Program-made: the position numbers and the translations under genes
Shown here: positions 1 through 8,321 of the stretch, in pieces
How positions within the stretch are numbered: position 1 is the stretch's first letter
Layout: the number at the start of each line of letters is the position of its first letter
DNA from: CBDUXT01 sp965371245
GTDB lineage: Bacteria; Planctomycetota; Phycisphaerae; UBA1845
Direction: 5' to 3'
DNA: 19,601 nt
Assembly (NCBI GenBank): GCA_965371245.1
Contig: CBDUXT010000100.1
Span: 1-19,601 of the forward strand
The notes under the pieces: generated by a model
What the model was told of the DNA's origin: nothing
Seen by the model: the letters and a program-made list of their open reading frames with translations, nothing else
The model's database searches: none

Positions 1-1
1 C

Positions 2-3000
2 TGCAACCCCGCCGACGGAACCCTGACCCCCATCGACGATGGGAACGAGTGTACGACGGGCCTTTGCGACCCGACGGACGGATCGGTGGTCCAGTCGCCA
101 AGACCGAGCGGAACGATCTGCGGAAACCCGGCGTCGGGATCCTGCGATGCCCAGGACACCTGCGACGCAGCCGGAACGTGCGTTGACCGGTTTGCACCGG
201 GCGGCACGTCGTGCGGCGACCCGACCATGACCGACTGCAACGGGGCAGACACCTGTGACGGCATGGGCGTTTGCGAAGACAACCTCCAGCCACCAGGGGC
301 GGCCTGTGGCGACCCCACGACGACCGACTGCAACCGAGCGGACACATGCGATGGAACCGGCGTTTGCCTGGCCAACATCGAGGTCACAGGCACGGCCTGT
401 GGAAACCCCGGCGACACCGATTGCGACGACCCCGACACGTGCGACGGATTGGGCGTTTGTCTTGCGAACGTCGCCCCGGCCAACCTGCCGTGCGGCAACC
501 AGGTTGGCAACCAGTGCGATGATCCCGATACGTGCGACGGCATCGGAAACTGTCAGGCGAACTTTGTCGTGGGCGGCGTTGCTTGCGGGAACCCGGGCGT
601 CTCGGAATGCGACAACGCCGACACCTGCGATGGAAGTGGTACGTGCGACTCAAACCACCAGCCGGACCAAGCCCCATGCACCGACGATGGGAATGAGTGT
701 CGCGCGGACGTCTGCCTTGTGGGTGTCTGCGCGCACCCGCTGGAGCCGGCCGAGACCCCGTGCGGCGATCCCAGCGACACGGAATGCAACGCCGCAGATG
801 TGTGTGACGGAGCCGGCACCTGCCTTCCGCGCATCATCGAGGCCGGCACGCCCTGTGGGGATGCGGGCAACACCGTCTGTACCGCGCCCGACAACTGCGA
901 CGGATTCGGCTCCTGCCAAACCAACGACGCCCCAAACGGAACGACTTGCGACACCGGCTCCTTCTGCGTCGCGGGGGCGACATGCCTCGGCGGCCTGTGC
1001 GCGGGTGGAGCCCCGCGCGACTGTAACGACGGGCTGACCTGCACCGCGGATGCGTGCAACGAACTGAACGACGTCTGTGATAACGACTTGCTGGGCCAAA
1101 GCTGTCTGATCGGCGGCGAGTGTTTCCTCGAGGGCACACTCAATCCGTCAAACGATTGCCAGATATGTGATTCCCTCGCCAACACGACGGATTGGACGCT
1201 CCGCCTGGCGGGCAGCCTCTGCGATGACGGGGACGCATGCACCGGAACGGGTGAGCCGGGCATTGGCGTCGATGCCTGCGATGCCCTCGGTGTGTGCAGC
1301 GGCACCGTCGATCCCGACTGCAACGACGACTGCATCAACGCTGTCGAGGTGTTTGACGGCCGCAACGTGGGAAACAACGCCAACCGCGGCGCGGACGACA
1401 GTGAGGCCTCTTGCCAGTTGGATTCAAACAATGACGTGTGGTTCTTCTACGTCGCCTCCTGCTCGGGACCCGTGATGATCGACACCGTGGGCAGCAGTTT
1501 CGCGCCGTCCAACGACTCAGTCCTAAGCGTCCTTGCGAGCTGCGGCGGCATCGAACTGGCCTGCGACGACGATAGCGGTCCAGGCTTGCTCTCCTCCCTC
1601 GTCTTCGACGCGGTCGCCGGCCAAAGCTACTTCATCCGGGTGGCCGGCTTCATGGACAACGCCGGCGACATTGTTCTGAACATCACCACCGTGGGGAGTT
1701 GCTCGATCGGGGGTCTCTGCGTCGCCTCCGGCGAGATCAACGTCCTGAACGAATGCGAGGCGTGCATCCCGCTGCTGTCGAGCACCGACTGGTCGCCGCG
1801 CGTGCTCGGTAGCGCCTGCGGCAGCCCGGCCAAGTCCGAATGTGACAGCGCCGATTCATGCGACGGCAACGGCCTCTGTGAATCCAACCACAAGCCGGAC
1901 CAGACCACCTGCTCCGACGAGGGCAACGACTGCACCGACGACGTGTGCGCGGCCGGGTTGTGTACGCATCCCCCGAAGGTGGCCGGCAGCGCTTGCGGCG
2001 ATGTCTTGGCCACCGACTGCAACGCGCCCGACACCTGCGACGGCGGTGGCGCCTGCCTGGATAACTTCCTTCCCGGCGGCATTCCGTGCGGCGATCCGGG
2101 CACCTCGGAGTGCGACAACGCCGACATCTGCGACGGCTCCGGTTTGTGCGCGGCGAACCATCAACCGGACGGCCTCAACTGCGCTGACGAGGGTGTGGAG
2201 TGTACGTCGGACGTCTGCGGCGACGGGGTGTGTGTCCACCCACCGCGGCCGGCGGGCGCACCCTGCGGCGATTCGGTCGATACGGAATGCGACAACCCGG
2301 ACACGTGCGACGGTACCGGCGTTTGCCTGGACAACTTCGAGCCCGCGCCAGTGCCCTGTGGCGATCCGCTCGACACCGAGTGCGACAACCCGGACACCTG
2401 TGACGGCGGAGGCATGTGCCTGGTGAACCTTGAGCCGCCCGGCTTTGCCTGTGGTGATCCGGCCGACACGGAATGCGACAACTCGGACACCTGCGACGGT
2501 GGAGGATTGTGCGTCGCCAACTTCGAAATCACGGGATTCCCCTGCGGTGATCCGTCCAACACCCAATGCGACAATCCCGACACGTGCGACGGCGGAGGCG
2601 GTTGCTTGAACAACTTCGAGGCGTCGGGCGTTGCCTGCGGCGACTCAAGCGATAGCGAGTGCGACAATCCGGACAGTTGTGACGGTGGCGGCGCGTGCGG
2701 CCTCAACCGCGAGCCGGACCAGACCCTGTGTACTGATGACGGCAACGAGTGCAGCCGCGACGTCTGCCTGACCGGCGCCTGCGAACATCCACTGCTGCTG
2801 GTGGGTACCGCGTGTGGCAACGTCGCCGACACGGAGTGCGACGACCCCGACACGTGCAACGCCGTGGGCGTGTGTCTCTCCAATTTTGAGCCCGTGGGGC
2901 TGGCCTGTGGGAACCCGGCCGACAGCCAATGCGATCATCCCGACCTGTGCGACGGCGGCGGATCGTGCGATCCGAGCTTAGAGCCGGACACCACGCCGTG

Positions 3001-3607
3001 CGACGACGCCGAGCTGTGTACCGCCGGCGACGCCTGCGTGGGCGGGATCTGCGAAAGCTCACCGGCCTCACAGACGCCGAGCGTATCTTTCTTCGGGCCG
3101 CGATACCTGGTCGTCACGCCCCTACCGTCGGGTTCCTCGGCCCCCGTCGCACTGCGGCTGACTTCGCCTGCCTGGCCTTGCCTCAACAAGTTCATCGATC
3201 CGAGCGGGCGGCTCGTGGACACGCCGGTCGTCTTGCTCCCCGCGCAATGGGGCACCGTGCTCGTATCCGGACAGGACATCGTTCCGAGCACTTCTTACAG
3301 CATCCGCGCGGAGTGCGCCGACGGCGCATTCATAACCGCAGGCGCATCGGCCACCACCTCGCGATGGGGCGACGTCGTGGGCTTCTTCGTCAACGGCGCA
3401 TGGGAACCGCCCAACGGCAGTGTGGACATCAACGACGCGGTCTCGCAACTCGACGCCTTCTCGGGCAGCTCCTCCGCTCCGCCGACTCCGCAGGTCGATA
3501 TGTGGCCGTGCATTCCGGACGGCCGCGTCGACATTCTCGACATCGTCCGGACGCTCGACGCGTTTGCGGGTGCGGCGTATCCCTGCCCGAACCCGTGCTT
3601 GCCGTAG
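2..3607 (+). CDS. Secreted Cys-rich repeat protein with dockerin-like C-terminus (5' partial)
   Basis: The reading frame is already open at base 2, so the start and any signal peptide lie outside the window; 1201 residues are visible. Most of it is about eighteen imperfect units of roughly 31 residues, each with four cysteines (pattern CGDP..T.CDNPDTCDG.G.C), in two arrays separated by a cysteine-poor stretch at about 1325-1700 that looks like a beta-sandwich (PPC-like) domain with D-rich loops. The last 60 residues hold two half-motifs, VDINDAVSQLDAF and GRVDILDIVRTLDAF, resembling the tandem calcium-binding repeats of dockerin-like tails on planctomycete exported proteins. Such proteins are usually extracellular; the disulfide-rich array suggests an adhesive or structural surface role, which is inference. 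No partner gene is adjacent. The stop is TAG at 3605. Confidence 0.85.
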   Translation, partial: CNPADGTLTPIDDGNECTTGLCDPTDGSVVQSPRPSGTICGNPASGSCDAQDTCDAAGTCVDRFAPGGTSCGDPTMTDCNGADTCDGMGVCEDNLQPPGAACGDPTTTDCNRADTCDGTGVCLANIEVTGTACGNPGDTDCDDPDTCDGLGVCLANVAPANLPCGNQVGNQCDDPDTCDGIGNCQANFVVGGVACGNPGVSECDNADTCDGSGTCDSNHQPDQAPCTDDGNECRADVCLVGVCAHPLEPAETPCGDPSDTECNAADVCDGAGTCLPRIIEAGTPCGDAGNTVCTAPDNCDGFGSCQTNDAPNGTTCDTGSFCVAGATCLGGLCAGGAPRDCNDGLTCTADACNELNDVCDNDLLGQSCLIGGECFLEGTLNPSNDCQICDSLANTTDWTLRLAGSLCDDGDACTGTGEPGIGVDACDALGVCSGTVDPDCNDDCINAVEVFDGRNVGNNANRGADDSEASCQLDSNNDVWFFYVASCSGPVMIDTVGSSFAPSNDSVLSVLASCGGIELACDDDSGPGLLSSLVFDAVAGQSYFIRVAGFMDNAGDIVLNITTVGSCSIGGLCVASGEINVLNECEACIPLLSSTDWSPRVLGSACGSPAKSECDSADSCDGNGLCESNHKPDQTTCSDEGNDCTDDVCAAGLCTHPPKVAGSACGDVLATDCNAPDTCDGGGACLDNFLPGGIPCGDPGTSECDNADICDGSGLCAANHQPDGLNCADEGVECTSDVCGDGVCVHPPRPAGAPCGDSVDTECDNPDTCDGTGVCLDNFEPAPVPCGDPLDTECDNPDTCDGGGMCLVNLEPPGFACGDPADTECDNSDTCDGGGLCVANFEITGFPCGDPSNTQCDNPDTCDGGGGCLNNFEASGVACGDSSDSECDNPDSCDGGGACGLNREPDQTLCTDDGNECSRDVCLTGACEHPLLLVGTACGNVADTECDDPDTCNAVGVCLSNFEPVGLACGNPADSQCDHPDLCDGGGSCDPSLEPDTTPCDDAELCTAGDACVGGICESSPASQTPSVSFFGPRYLVVTPLPSGSSAPVALRLTSPAWPCLNKFIDPSGRLVDTPVVLLPAQWGTVLVSGQDIVPSTSYSIRAECADGAFITAGASATTSRWGDVVGFFVNGAWEPPNGSVDINDAVSQLDAFSGSSSAPPTPQVDMWPCIPDGRVDILDIVRTLDAFAGAAYPCPNPCLP

Positions 3608-3682
3608 AGGGACCGGAAGCAACGGAAGCGGACGGGGCCGGCCAAGGATCCGGTGTCCGTACTTGGGGCCTAGCCCAGAATT

Positions 3683-3736
3683 GTGTGGTATCGGTATTTT
3701 GCCGGTGTTTTCACGGGCGGGAAGCCCGTGCCACAC
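3683..3736. repeat. Dispersed hairpin repeat of planctomycete type
   Basis: A perfect 7-bp stem CACGGGC / GCCCGTG (3712-3718 and 3724-3730, loop GGGAA) is nested inside a GTGTGG / CCACAC pair (3683-3688 and 3731-3736). I recall very similar GCACGGGC...GCCCGTGCCAC elements scattered between genes in planctomycete genomes, where they are often mistranslated as short peptides such as GILPV. It lies between two genes facing each other and could also act as a terminator, but no T-tract follows. Confidence 0.6.
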
Positions 3737-3816
3737 TTGTTATTGGGATAGGCTCTTAGGAACGGATTCCTGGTACCCACAGAAAGCGGAACGCGGTCGG
3801 CACGCGGATCGTTCGG

Positions 3817-4059
3817 CTACCGGCTCGCTTCGTACGGATCCGAGAACACCATCTGTACGCGACGCGCCCGATCCGGCTCACCGTCGGTGAGCACCGTGGC
3901 GGCCGTGCGAAGCTTACCGAGGCGCGGATCCGCTTGAACGGCTCCCGAGCCGGTCGCCCCCGAGATACGATCCAGCGCCGCCGCCACGTCAAGGATCCGG
4001 CAGCGGATTTCGAGGAATTCTCGATCCAACATTTCGCGAGCATCGAGACGGGTGGACAT
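3817..4059 (-). CDS. Small conserved-looking protein of unknown function, 80 aa
   Basis: The start at 4059 is chosen because an AGGAG Shine-Dalgarno sits 7 bases upstream; the longer versions of the frame have no ribosome site. The product is soluble, charged and mostly helical at the N-terminus (MSTRLDAREMLDREFLEIR), with a more basic C-terminus ending VQMVFSDPYEASR. No membrane segment, cysteine pair or known motif is visible. A TAGAAT box at 4123-4118 would give a leader of about 50 bases. A TTGACA-like hexamer lies only 9 bases further upstream, too close to be its -35. I do not recognise the family. The gene is divergent from the membrane protein gene at 4257. Confidence 0.65.
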   Translation of the reverse strand: MSTRLDAREMLDREFLEIRCRILDVAAALDRISGATGSGAVQADPRLGKLRTAATVLTDGEPDRARRVQMVFSDPYEASR

Positions 4060-4256
4060 AGTCGGGCTCCTGTGCAAAGCTTCCAGTGAACATCCTTTGA
4101 ATCCTTCACATTGGCCCATTCTACCACGTCCCTGTCAAAAAGAAGGGCCTTGACCGGGAAGATGGCCGCTCGTTTTCCGATTGCCGCGCGTGGCGCGGTT
4201 GCACACGGTGCGTTGGTCGGCGATCATGAACGTGTCCTTCAATGGAGAGCCAACCC

Positions 4257-5411
4257 ATGCGAACGGACCCATCGCCGCCGTTTATCCTTCCGGGCGAGGA
4301 ACCTGATCCAGCTCCGAGCCCCCGTCCGGCGTTTTGGCTCTTTCATTTGTTCTTTCGACCGAAGTCGTTCTTCGCGGCGTTCCCGACACTCGTCACCGGG
4401 TACTCGACGGCATACGCCGCGTTCGCGGTCGGAGTCGGCTCGGTCGTTGAACGGATCTCGTCCAAGGTGTCGCAGGAACAACTTACCGGGCGCGAACGAC
4501 TCCCCCGGCAACTCCTTGAATCGTGGACCGTGTACTGGGTTGCATGCGTGGTGCTCGGCATTCTCGGCGCGCTGCTTTACTATCGGATCGGCGGGTGGTG
4601 GTATCGGGTCCGCCTGCGCTGGAGCGGAGCGTGCGACGCCGACCCTCGCCTGGCAAGACAGGTATACGTTTTCGCCTCGCTCATCGTGGGCCTTCCGCTG
4701 GTCATCTCATCGCTGCTGGATTCGCTGCGTTACCCCACACCGCTCGCTGCTGAAAGCGGCGACGCATCCTGGTTTTGGATCGTTGTCTTCCTTACGCTCC
4801 CTTTCTGGTCGGTCTACACCAGCTATCGAGGCGTACGAACGCTTTTCAACGTACGGACGGCACGCGCACGAGTCTGGTTCCTGGTGCTGCCGTCACTTGT
4901 GTACGGAGCGATGATCATTGTGTTCGCAGGGGTCTTCGTGGCCGCCGGTTTGGGGTTGTTGAATGTCCCCGCCGCGGTGTCGATGCCGCTCAAGCTGGAC
5001 CGGCCGGCATTCTCTCTGAGCTACCCGGGCAACTGGTACATCGATACGGATGACGAAGACTACGACCCGGACTCATCCTTTACGATCGAGCCGGTTCAAG
5101 ACGCACTGGCCATTTTTACGATCATGGACGAGCCGGCGGACCCCGCCGAACTGACGGCAAGCGAACTCGAGAACTACGTCGATGTGTTTGTGGGCGAAGA
5201 TCCGATCCCCTTCGAGCGATGGGGATCCCACCGCGGGGTAGGTGCTGCGTTCGTCGGCACTTACGAGGGCACACGCTATCGCGTGCGCATCTTCTCCATG
5301 AGCACCGAAACGCGAAGCATGGTGGTCTTTGAGCTGACGGACTTGGCCGTTGAGTCTGCCGTCACACCGGGGTTCGGATTGTTGCGGGATACATTCCGGT
5401 TCAAGGATTGA
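4257..5411 (+). CDS. Yip1-like membrane protein with PsbP-like C-terminal domain
   Basis: The start is ATG 4257, preceded by GGAGAG 8 bases upstream; the in-frame ATG at 4242 has no ribosome site and lies where the Shine-Dalgarno begins. The protein is 384 residues. After a proline-rich cytoplasmic N-terminus (1-25) come five hydrophobic segments at about 40-62, 90-108, 135-155, 171-190 and 206-236, in the arrangement of Yip1-domain proteins. Residues 245-384 form a soluble domain (start LDRPAFSLSYPGNWYIDTDD) resembling PsbP/DUF1795-like folds, which in bacteria are often lipoprotein or membrane-tethered modules. Function is unknown; a role at the inner membrane is likely. A 6-bp hairpin with a GTG loop (4184-4198) lies in its leader. 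It converges on cstA with only 15 bases between the stop codons. Confidence 0.8.
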   Translation: MRTDPSPPFILPGEEPDPAPSPRPAFWLFHLFFRPKSFFAAFPTLVTGYSTAYAAFAVGVGSVVERISSKVSQEQLTGRERLPRQLLESWTVYWVACVVLGILGALLYYRIGGWWYRVRLRWSGACDADPRLARQVYVFASLIVGLPLVISSLLDSLRYPTPLAAESGDASWFWIVVFLTLPFWSVYTSYRGVRTLFNVRTARARVWFLVLPSLVYGAMIIVFAGVFVAAGLGLLNVPAAVSMPLKLDRPAFSLSYPGNWYIDTDDEDYDPDSSFTIEPVQDALAIFTIMDEPADPAELTASELENYVDVFVGEDPIPFERWGSHRGVGAAFVGTYEGTRYRVRIFSMSTETRSMVVFELTDLAVESAVTPGFGLLRDTFRFKD

Positions 5412-5426
5412 CGCAGTCTACGCCCC

Positions 5427-7190
5427 CTATCCATCGTCTCCAAAGACGATCGCGTCATCGGCGTGTCGCTCGCGCCTGAGAAACGCGCGCACGCCCTCAA
5501 TCACGATGCCCACGCCAAGCACCAACAGCACCGAACCCACGATGAACAGAAGCACTTGCTCCTCGCGCCAAAACCCCATGAGATTGCGAGCCAGCGCAGT
5601 GAAGGTGCTGACGAGCATGAACACCATCGGCACGCCGGTGTAGAGCGGGTTGCGACCCCGCTGGTGCAGATAAAGCGACGCAACGAGCAGGGTCAAGCCC
5701 GCCAGAAGCTGATTGGTCGTGCCGAACAGCGTCCACAGGGCCAAGCCCGCCGGTTTCATCACGCCGGTCTTGGCATCGGCGATCTCATAGAACGCAAAGA
5801 ACGCGATCGCCCCCGAGGCGATCGCCGTCGCCAGGAACCGGTTGTCCAGCACCTTCAACCGAAGCGACGCGCCGATCTCGGAAACATTGAACCGAAGGAG
5901 CCTGGTCGCCGAATCGAGCGTGGTCAGCGCGAACGAAACGACCACGACCGCGATGAAGGCCGTCGCCAGATCGCGCTCCACGCCAAGGGCGCCGATGAAA
6001 CGACTGCTTCCCTGGATAAACGCCCCCAACTTGTTGGCCAGACCCGCCTGAATCGTCCCCCAGTCCGCATAGGCGACCTGCCACGCATCCGCCGTCTCAA
6101 AACCGGCCGTGCATGCCAGGACGGCGAGAAGCCCCAGCAACGACTCGCCGATCATCCCGCCGTACGCAATGAACCGGGCGTCCGTCTCGCGATCAATCTG
6201 CTTGGCCGTCGTCCCCGAGGAGACCAGCGAGTGGAACCCGCTCGCCGCGCCGCAAGCAATCACGATGAATACGAAAGGAAACAGCGGAGGCGCGCCCTCG
6301 GGCCGCGCGTTGACGGCCGGAGCGGAAAAGGTCGGCCCGAGCACGAAGAAGCCCGCGTACGCGGCGAGCAAACCGAGATAAAGCAGAAGCGAGTTGAGAA
6401 AGTCCCGCGCCTGAAGCAGGCTCCAGACCGGAAGCACTGACGCAAGTCCGGCGTAGGCAAGCAGAATCCACGTCCACCCCGTCTGCCCAGGCCAGACACC
6501 GGCGTCCAGCCCGAGTGTCGGAAGACGCATTCCGAGCCAAACGCACAAAAGCATCAAGATGAACCCCACGGCGGTCGTGGGCGCGAGCGGAAACCCGCGC
6601 TTGTAGAGGAGGTAGCCCATGATCATCGCCAGGATCATCAGCGCGCCCGACGGAAGGACCGCCGACGGAAAGGACGTGGAGGCGGTCGCGAGGTTGTTCG
6701 GGTCGAAGTCCGAACCCACTTGAAAAAGCTTCGCGATGATGAACACGAATACACCCATCGCCAGCGAAACACCGAAGAAGATGAGCGCCAGGAACAGCAG
6801 CTTCGCCCGCCGACCGATGACCCCCTCGGCCACCTTTCCGATGGATTGCCCCCTTGCCCGCATCGAGACGACCAGCGCAGCGAAATCGTGAACGCAGCCC
6901 ACGAACACCGCCCCCAGCACGACCCAGAGCATGGCCGGCACCCAGCCCCAAATCACCGCGACGGCCGGCCCGAGCATCGGCGCCAAACCCGTAATCGAGG
7001 CGTAGTGATGACCGAACAGAACGAATCGATTGGTGGGAATGTAGTCGATCTCGTCCCGCAAGGTGTGCGCGGGGGTCGGGCGGGCGACGTCCAGGCGGAA
7101 GATGCGCCCGGCCAGGAACCGGGCATAGACAGCGTACCCGACGACGTAGAGTGCCAGACAGGCAAGTACGGGAAGGAGGGGGCTCTCCAT
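5427..7190 (-). CDS. cstA: CstA-family carbon starvation / pyruvate-peptide transporter
   Basis: A 587-residue polytopic membrane protein. It carries the CstA signature: FGHHYASITG at residues 59-68, followed by APMLGPAVAVIWGW and a GCVHDFAALVVSMRARG segment, then many hydrophobic helices including the SGTTAKQID region. CstA/BtsT proteins are inner-membrane carriers; E. coli members take up pyruvate and were first described as peptide transporters induced by carbon starvation. At 587 residues it belongs to the shorter subgroup (E. coli CstA is about 700). The start at 7190 (MESPLLPVLA) is chosen because the helix begins there; a further 33 residues upstream are charged and unlike the family. 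No Shine-Dalgarno is present. A TAGAAT box at 7204-7199, eight bases before the ATG, suggests a leaderless or nearly leaderless mRNA. Confidence 0.93.
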   Translation of the reverse strand: MESPLLPVLACLALYVVGYAVYARFLAGRIFRLDVARPTPAHTLRDEIDYIPTNRFVLFGHHYASITGLAPMLGPAVAVIWGWVPAMLWVVLGAVFVGCVHDFAALVVSMRARGQSIGKVAEGVIGRRAKLLFLALIFFGVSLAMGVFVFIIAKLFQVGSDFDPNNLATASTSFPSAVLPSGALMILAMIMGYLLYKRGFPLAPTTAVGFILMLLCVWLGMRLPTLGLDAGVWPGQTGWTWILLAYAGLASVLPVWSLLQARDFLNSLLLYLGLLAAYAGFFVLGPTFSAPAVNARPEGAPPLFPFVFIVIACGAASGFHSLVSSGTTAKQIDRETDARFIAYGGMIGESLLGLLAVLACTAGFETADAWQVAYADWGTIQAGLANKLGAFIQGSSRFIGALGVERDLATAFIAVVVVSFALTTLDSATRLLRFNVSEIGASLRLKVLDNRFLATAIASGAIAFFAFYEIADAKTGVMKPAGLALWTLFGTTNQLLAGLTLLVASLYLHQRGRNPLYTGVPMVFMLVSTFTALARNLMGFWREEQVLLFIVGSVLLVLGVGIVIEGVRAFLRRERHADDAIVFGDDG

Positions 7191-7198
7191 GGGCGCGG

Positions 7199-7204
7199 AT
7201 TCTA
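7199..7204 (-). promoter_or_regulatory. -10 box of cstA, near-leaderless
   Basis: TAGAAT in the context GCGATAGAAT, eight bases upstream of the cstA ATG. The same extended GATAGAA core precedes several island genes. No TTGACA-like -35 at 16-18 bases is evident; CGGACA lies 14 bases upstream, a poor match. Confidence 0.45.
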
Positions 7205-7550
7205 TCGCGCTAACTAGTTGTCCGACACACTTGAGTTGATGGGTGGCATGGCCAAGCGAGGCGCGGCCATGTATGGCGCGCGTCTCCATGCCGGCGTCGG
7301 GTCCGATTCCGGGATGATCCCGATCGGCCGTCGGCCCTCAGGCGCCAGCCATCCAATGAGCCGTACCAAAGCACAGGGGACACCAAACAGTTGGCGCCCC
7401 CGGCAAGGAGCAGGGGCTACCCCGCTGCGAGGACAGAGTTCGCACACCCCGCGCGACGGGTTCAGGCCGTCGGCGTTGCCCGCGGGGCGCTCATCCCCTA
7501 AGGTTTCTTCCCGGCCGTGCGATGGCATGGTACCGCCCGATGTATGCAAC
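7205..7550. other. Structured intergenic region, possible non-coding RNA
   Basis: About 345 bases with no convincing gene; open frames here have no ribosome site and read as random protein. Several inverted repeats are visible: CATGGCC/GGCCATG (7247-7253, 7265-7271); GCAG/CTGC plus GGG/CCC around 7410-7428; and a composite stem with outer arms CCCCGCG/CGCGGGG (7447-7453, 7481-7487) and inner arms CGACGG/CCGTCG (7454-7459, 7467-7472, 7-base loop). I compared it by eye with 6S, tmRNA, RNase P, SRP and common riboswitches and could not assign it. It lies between cstA and the tRNA remnant. Confidence 0.35.
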
Positions 7551-7589
7551 GCGCTCGTAGCTCAGTCGGATAGAGCACCGGTTTCCTAA
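7551..7589 (+). pseudogene. 5' half of tRNA-Arg(CCT), cut in the anticodon loop
   Basis: The 39 bases give a full tRNA 5' half: 7-base acceptor strand GCGCTCG, TA, a D-arm with GCTC/GAGC stem, A26, anticodon 5' strand CCGGT, and loop TTCCTAA with anticodon CCT at 7585-7587. The next bases, CCATC, cannot pair with CCGGT (ACCGG would be needed), and no variable loop, T-arm or CGAGCGC acceptor strand follows. The gene is therefore truncated at the 3' side of the anticodon loop. tRNA genes, including their anticodon loops, are known targets of integrases, so this probably marks the left border of the island that follows. Confidence 0.75.
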
Positions 7590-7822
7590 CCATCCCATAC
7601 CTGCACTCAGCAGCTCAGAATCGCCCCTTTTTTCGAGTATTCTCCCAATTCGCGGCTCAGAACAGCCCTTCTCAGGGCCGCCAGCAGCCAGATTATCGCA
7701 CAGTGATCGTAGCCTGCCAATCCGGTCTGTGGAGCGGTGCTACAGGCCGTTTCGATTCGCGCGAAACGGCATTACGCCCACACTCGTGGCGCCAATAACT
7801 CGTCACAAAATCTCGCGCTCGG
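7590..7822. other. Island left end, no gene seen
   Basis: Lower-GC sequence with a T6 run (7627-7632) directly follows the broken tRNA. No open frame is supported. A GCCCT/AGGGC hairpin lies near 7665-7680, and a perfect 9-bp stem GCCGTTTCG/CGAAACGGC with a 7-base loop lies at 7746-7770. The latter is about 53 bases past the end of the minus-strand helix-turn-helix remnant and may be its terminator, though no T-tract follows on that strand. No integrase gene or attachment repeat was recognised. Confidence 0.4.
7746..7770. terminator. Perfect 9-bp hairpin downstream of HTH remnant
   Basis: Arms 7746-7754 and 7762-7770 are exact complements around a 7-base loop. The position suits a terminator for minus-strand transcription coming from the 7823-8321 remnants. 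Without a run of T on either side it could equally be a recombination or protein-binding site. Confidence 0.35.
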
Positions 7823-7972
7823 TCAGCCGTCATGGCGCTCGAAAAACACCGTGTCGAGGCGCGATCCCTTCTGCACAAAGACCTTCTCCAGCCCCGCGAC
7901 AAGGCTCGCGGTCAGAGTACGTCGCAACTTCCGCTTTCCGTTCAGGAACAGAGAAATGGTGGTGGGGCTACT
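7823..7972 (-). pseudogene. 3' fragment of an XRE-like helix-turn-helix gene
   Basis: In the minus-strand frame ending at TGA 7825-7823 there is a coherent 48-residue stretch. It starts GSSPTTISLFLNGKRKL, which looks like the recognition helix and following turn of XRE/Cro-type repressors (compare the common pattern SPTTISRFLNGKR). It ends KVFVQKGSRLDTVFFERHDG. There is no start codon: the frame is fused, one frame off, to the cut SNF2 gene at about 7968-7972. I read it as the tail of a DNA-binding regulator whose head was deleted. The identification rests on one short motif and is moderate. Confidence 0.45.
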
Positions 7973-8321
7973 GCCGGGAGTCGAGGATCGTATACGGCAG
8001 GTTGAACTTCTCGCTCAGCTCCAGGCTCCACTGCTTGCGGATCGAGGCCGGGCAAATCACGAGGAGCCGACGACGGCGCTCCGCCCACGCCTGGCACAAC
8101 ACGAGACCTGCCTCGATGGTCTTTCCGAGGCCCACCTCGTCGGCCAGGATGACGCCCTTGGAGAGCGGTGAGCGAACGGCGAACAGGGCCGCTTCGATCT
8201 GATGTGGGTTGAGGTCAACGCAAGCGTCGAAGAGAGACATGGACAGCCGCTGCACATCCGCCGCCGAACCGCGCCGCGTTAGGTCGTGGGCGAAGTATTT
8301 GGCATGGTAGGCTGTCGTCAC
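7968..8321 (-). pseudogene. SNF2-family helicase, truncated after the Walker A region
   Basis: The gene begins at GTG 8321 with a GAGG Shine-Dalgarno 9 bases upstream and its own promoter-like box. The 117 residues read MTTAYHAKYFAHDL..., then VDLNPHQIEAALFAVRSPL (Q-motif-like), DEVGLGKTIEAG at 61-72 (Walker A, motif I) and LLVICPASIRKQW at 86-98 (motif Ia), ending ILDSRQ. Full-length relatives are Snf2-type DNA translocases of roughly 900-1100 residues, often found in defence islands beside nucleases or methyltransferases. Here the DEAH box, the second RecA domain and all later motifs are absent. The stop comes where the sequence switches to an unrelated helix-turn-helix fragment, so the protein cannot be an active helicase. 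Confidence 0.8.

Noticed and set aside
4118..4138. TTGACA plus TAGAAT as a classical promoter for the 3817-4059 gene
   Set aside because: The two hexamers are only 9 bases apart; the -10 alone is kept.
5463..6440. Long plus-strand open frame opposite cstA
   Set aside because: It is the antisense shadow of a clear CstA coding region: highly charged, no ribosome site.
7551..7700. Group I intron interrupting tRNA-Arg(CCT)
   Set aside because: Such introns are known in bacterial tRNA-Arg(CCU) genes at the anticodon loop, but no P3-P7 core pattern is visible downstream and no 3' exon (T-arm and CGAGCGC acceptor strand) was found on either strand of the window.
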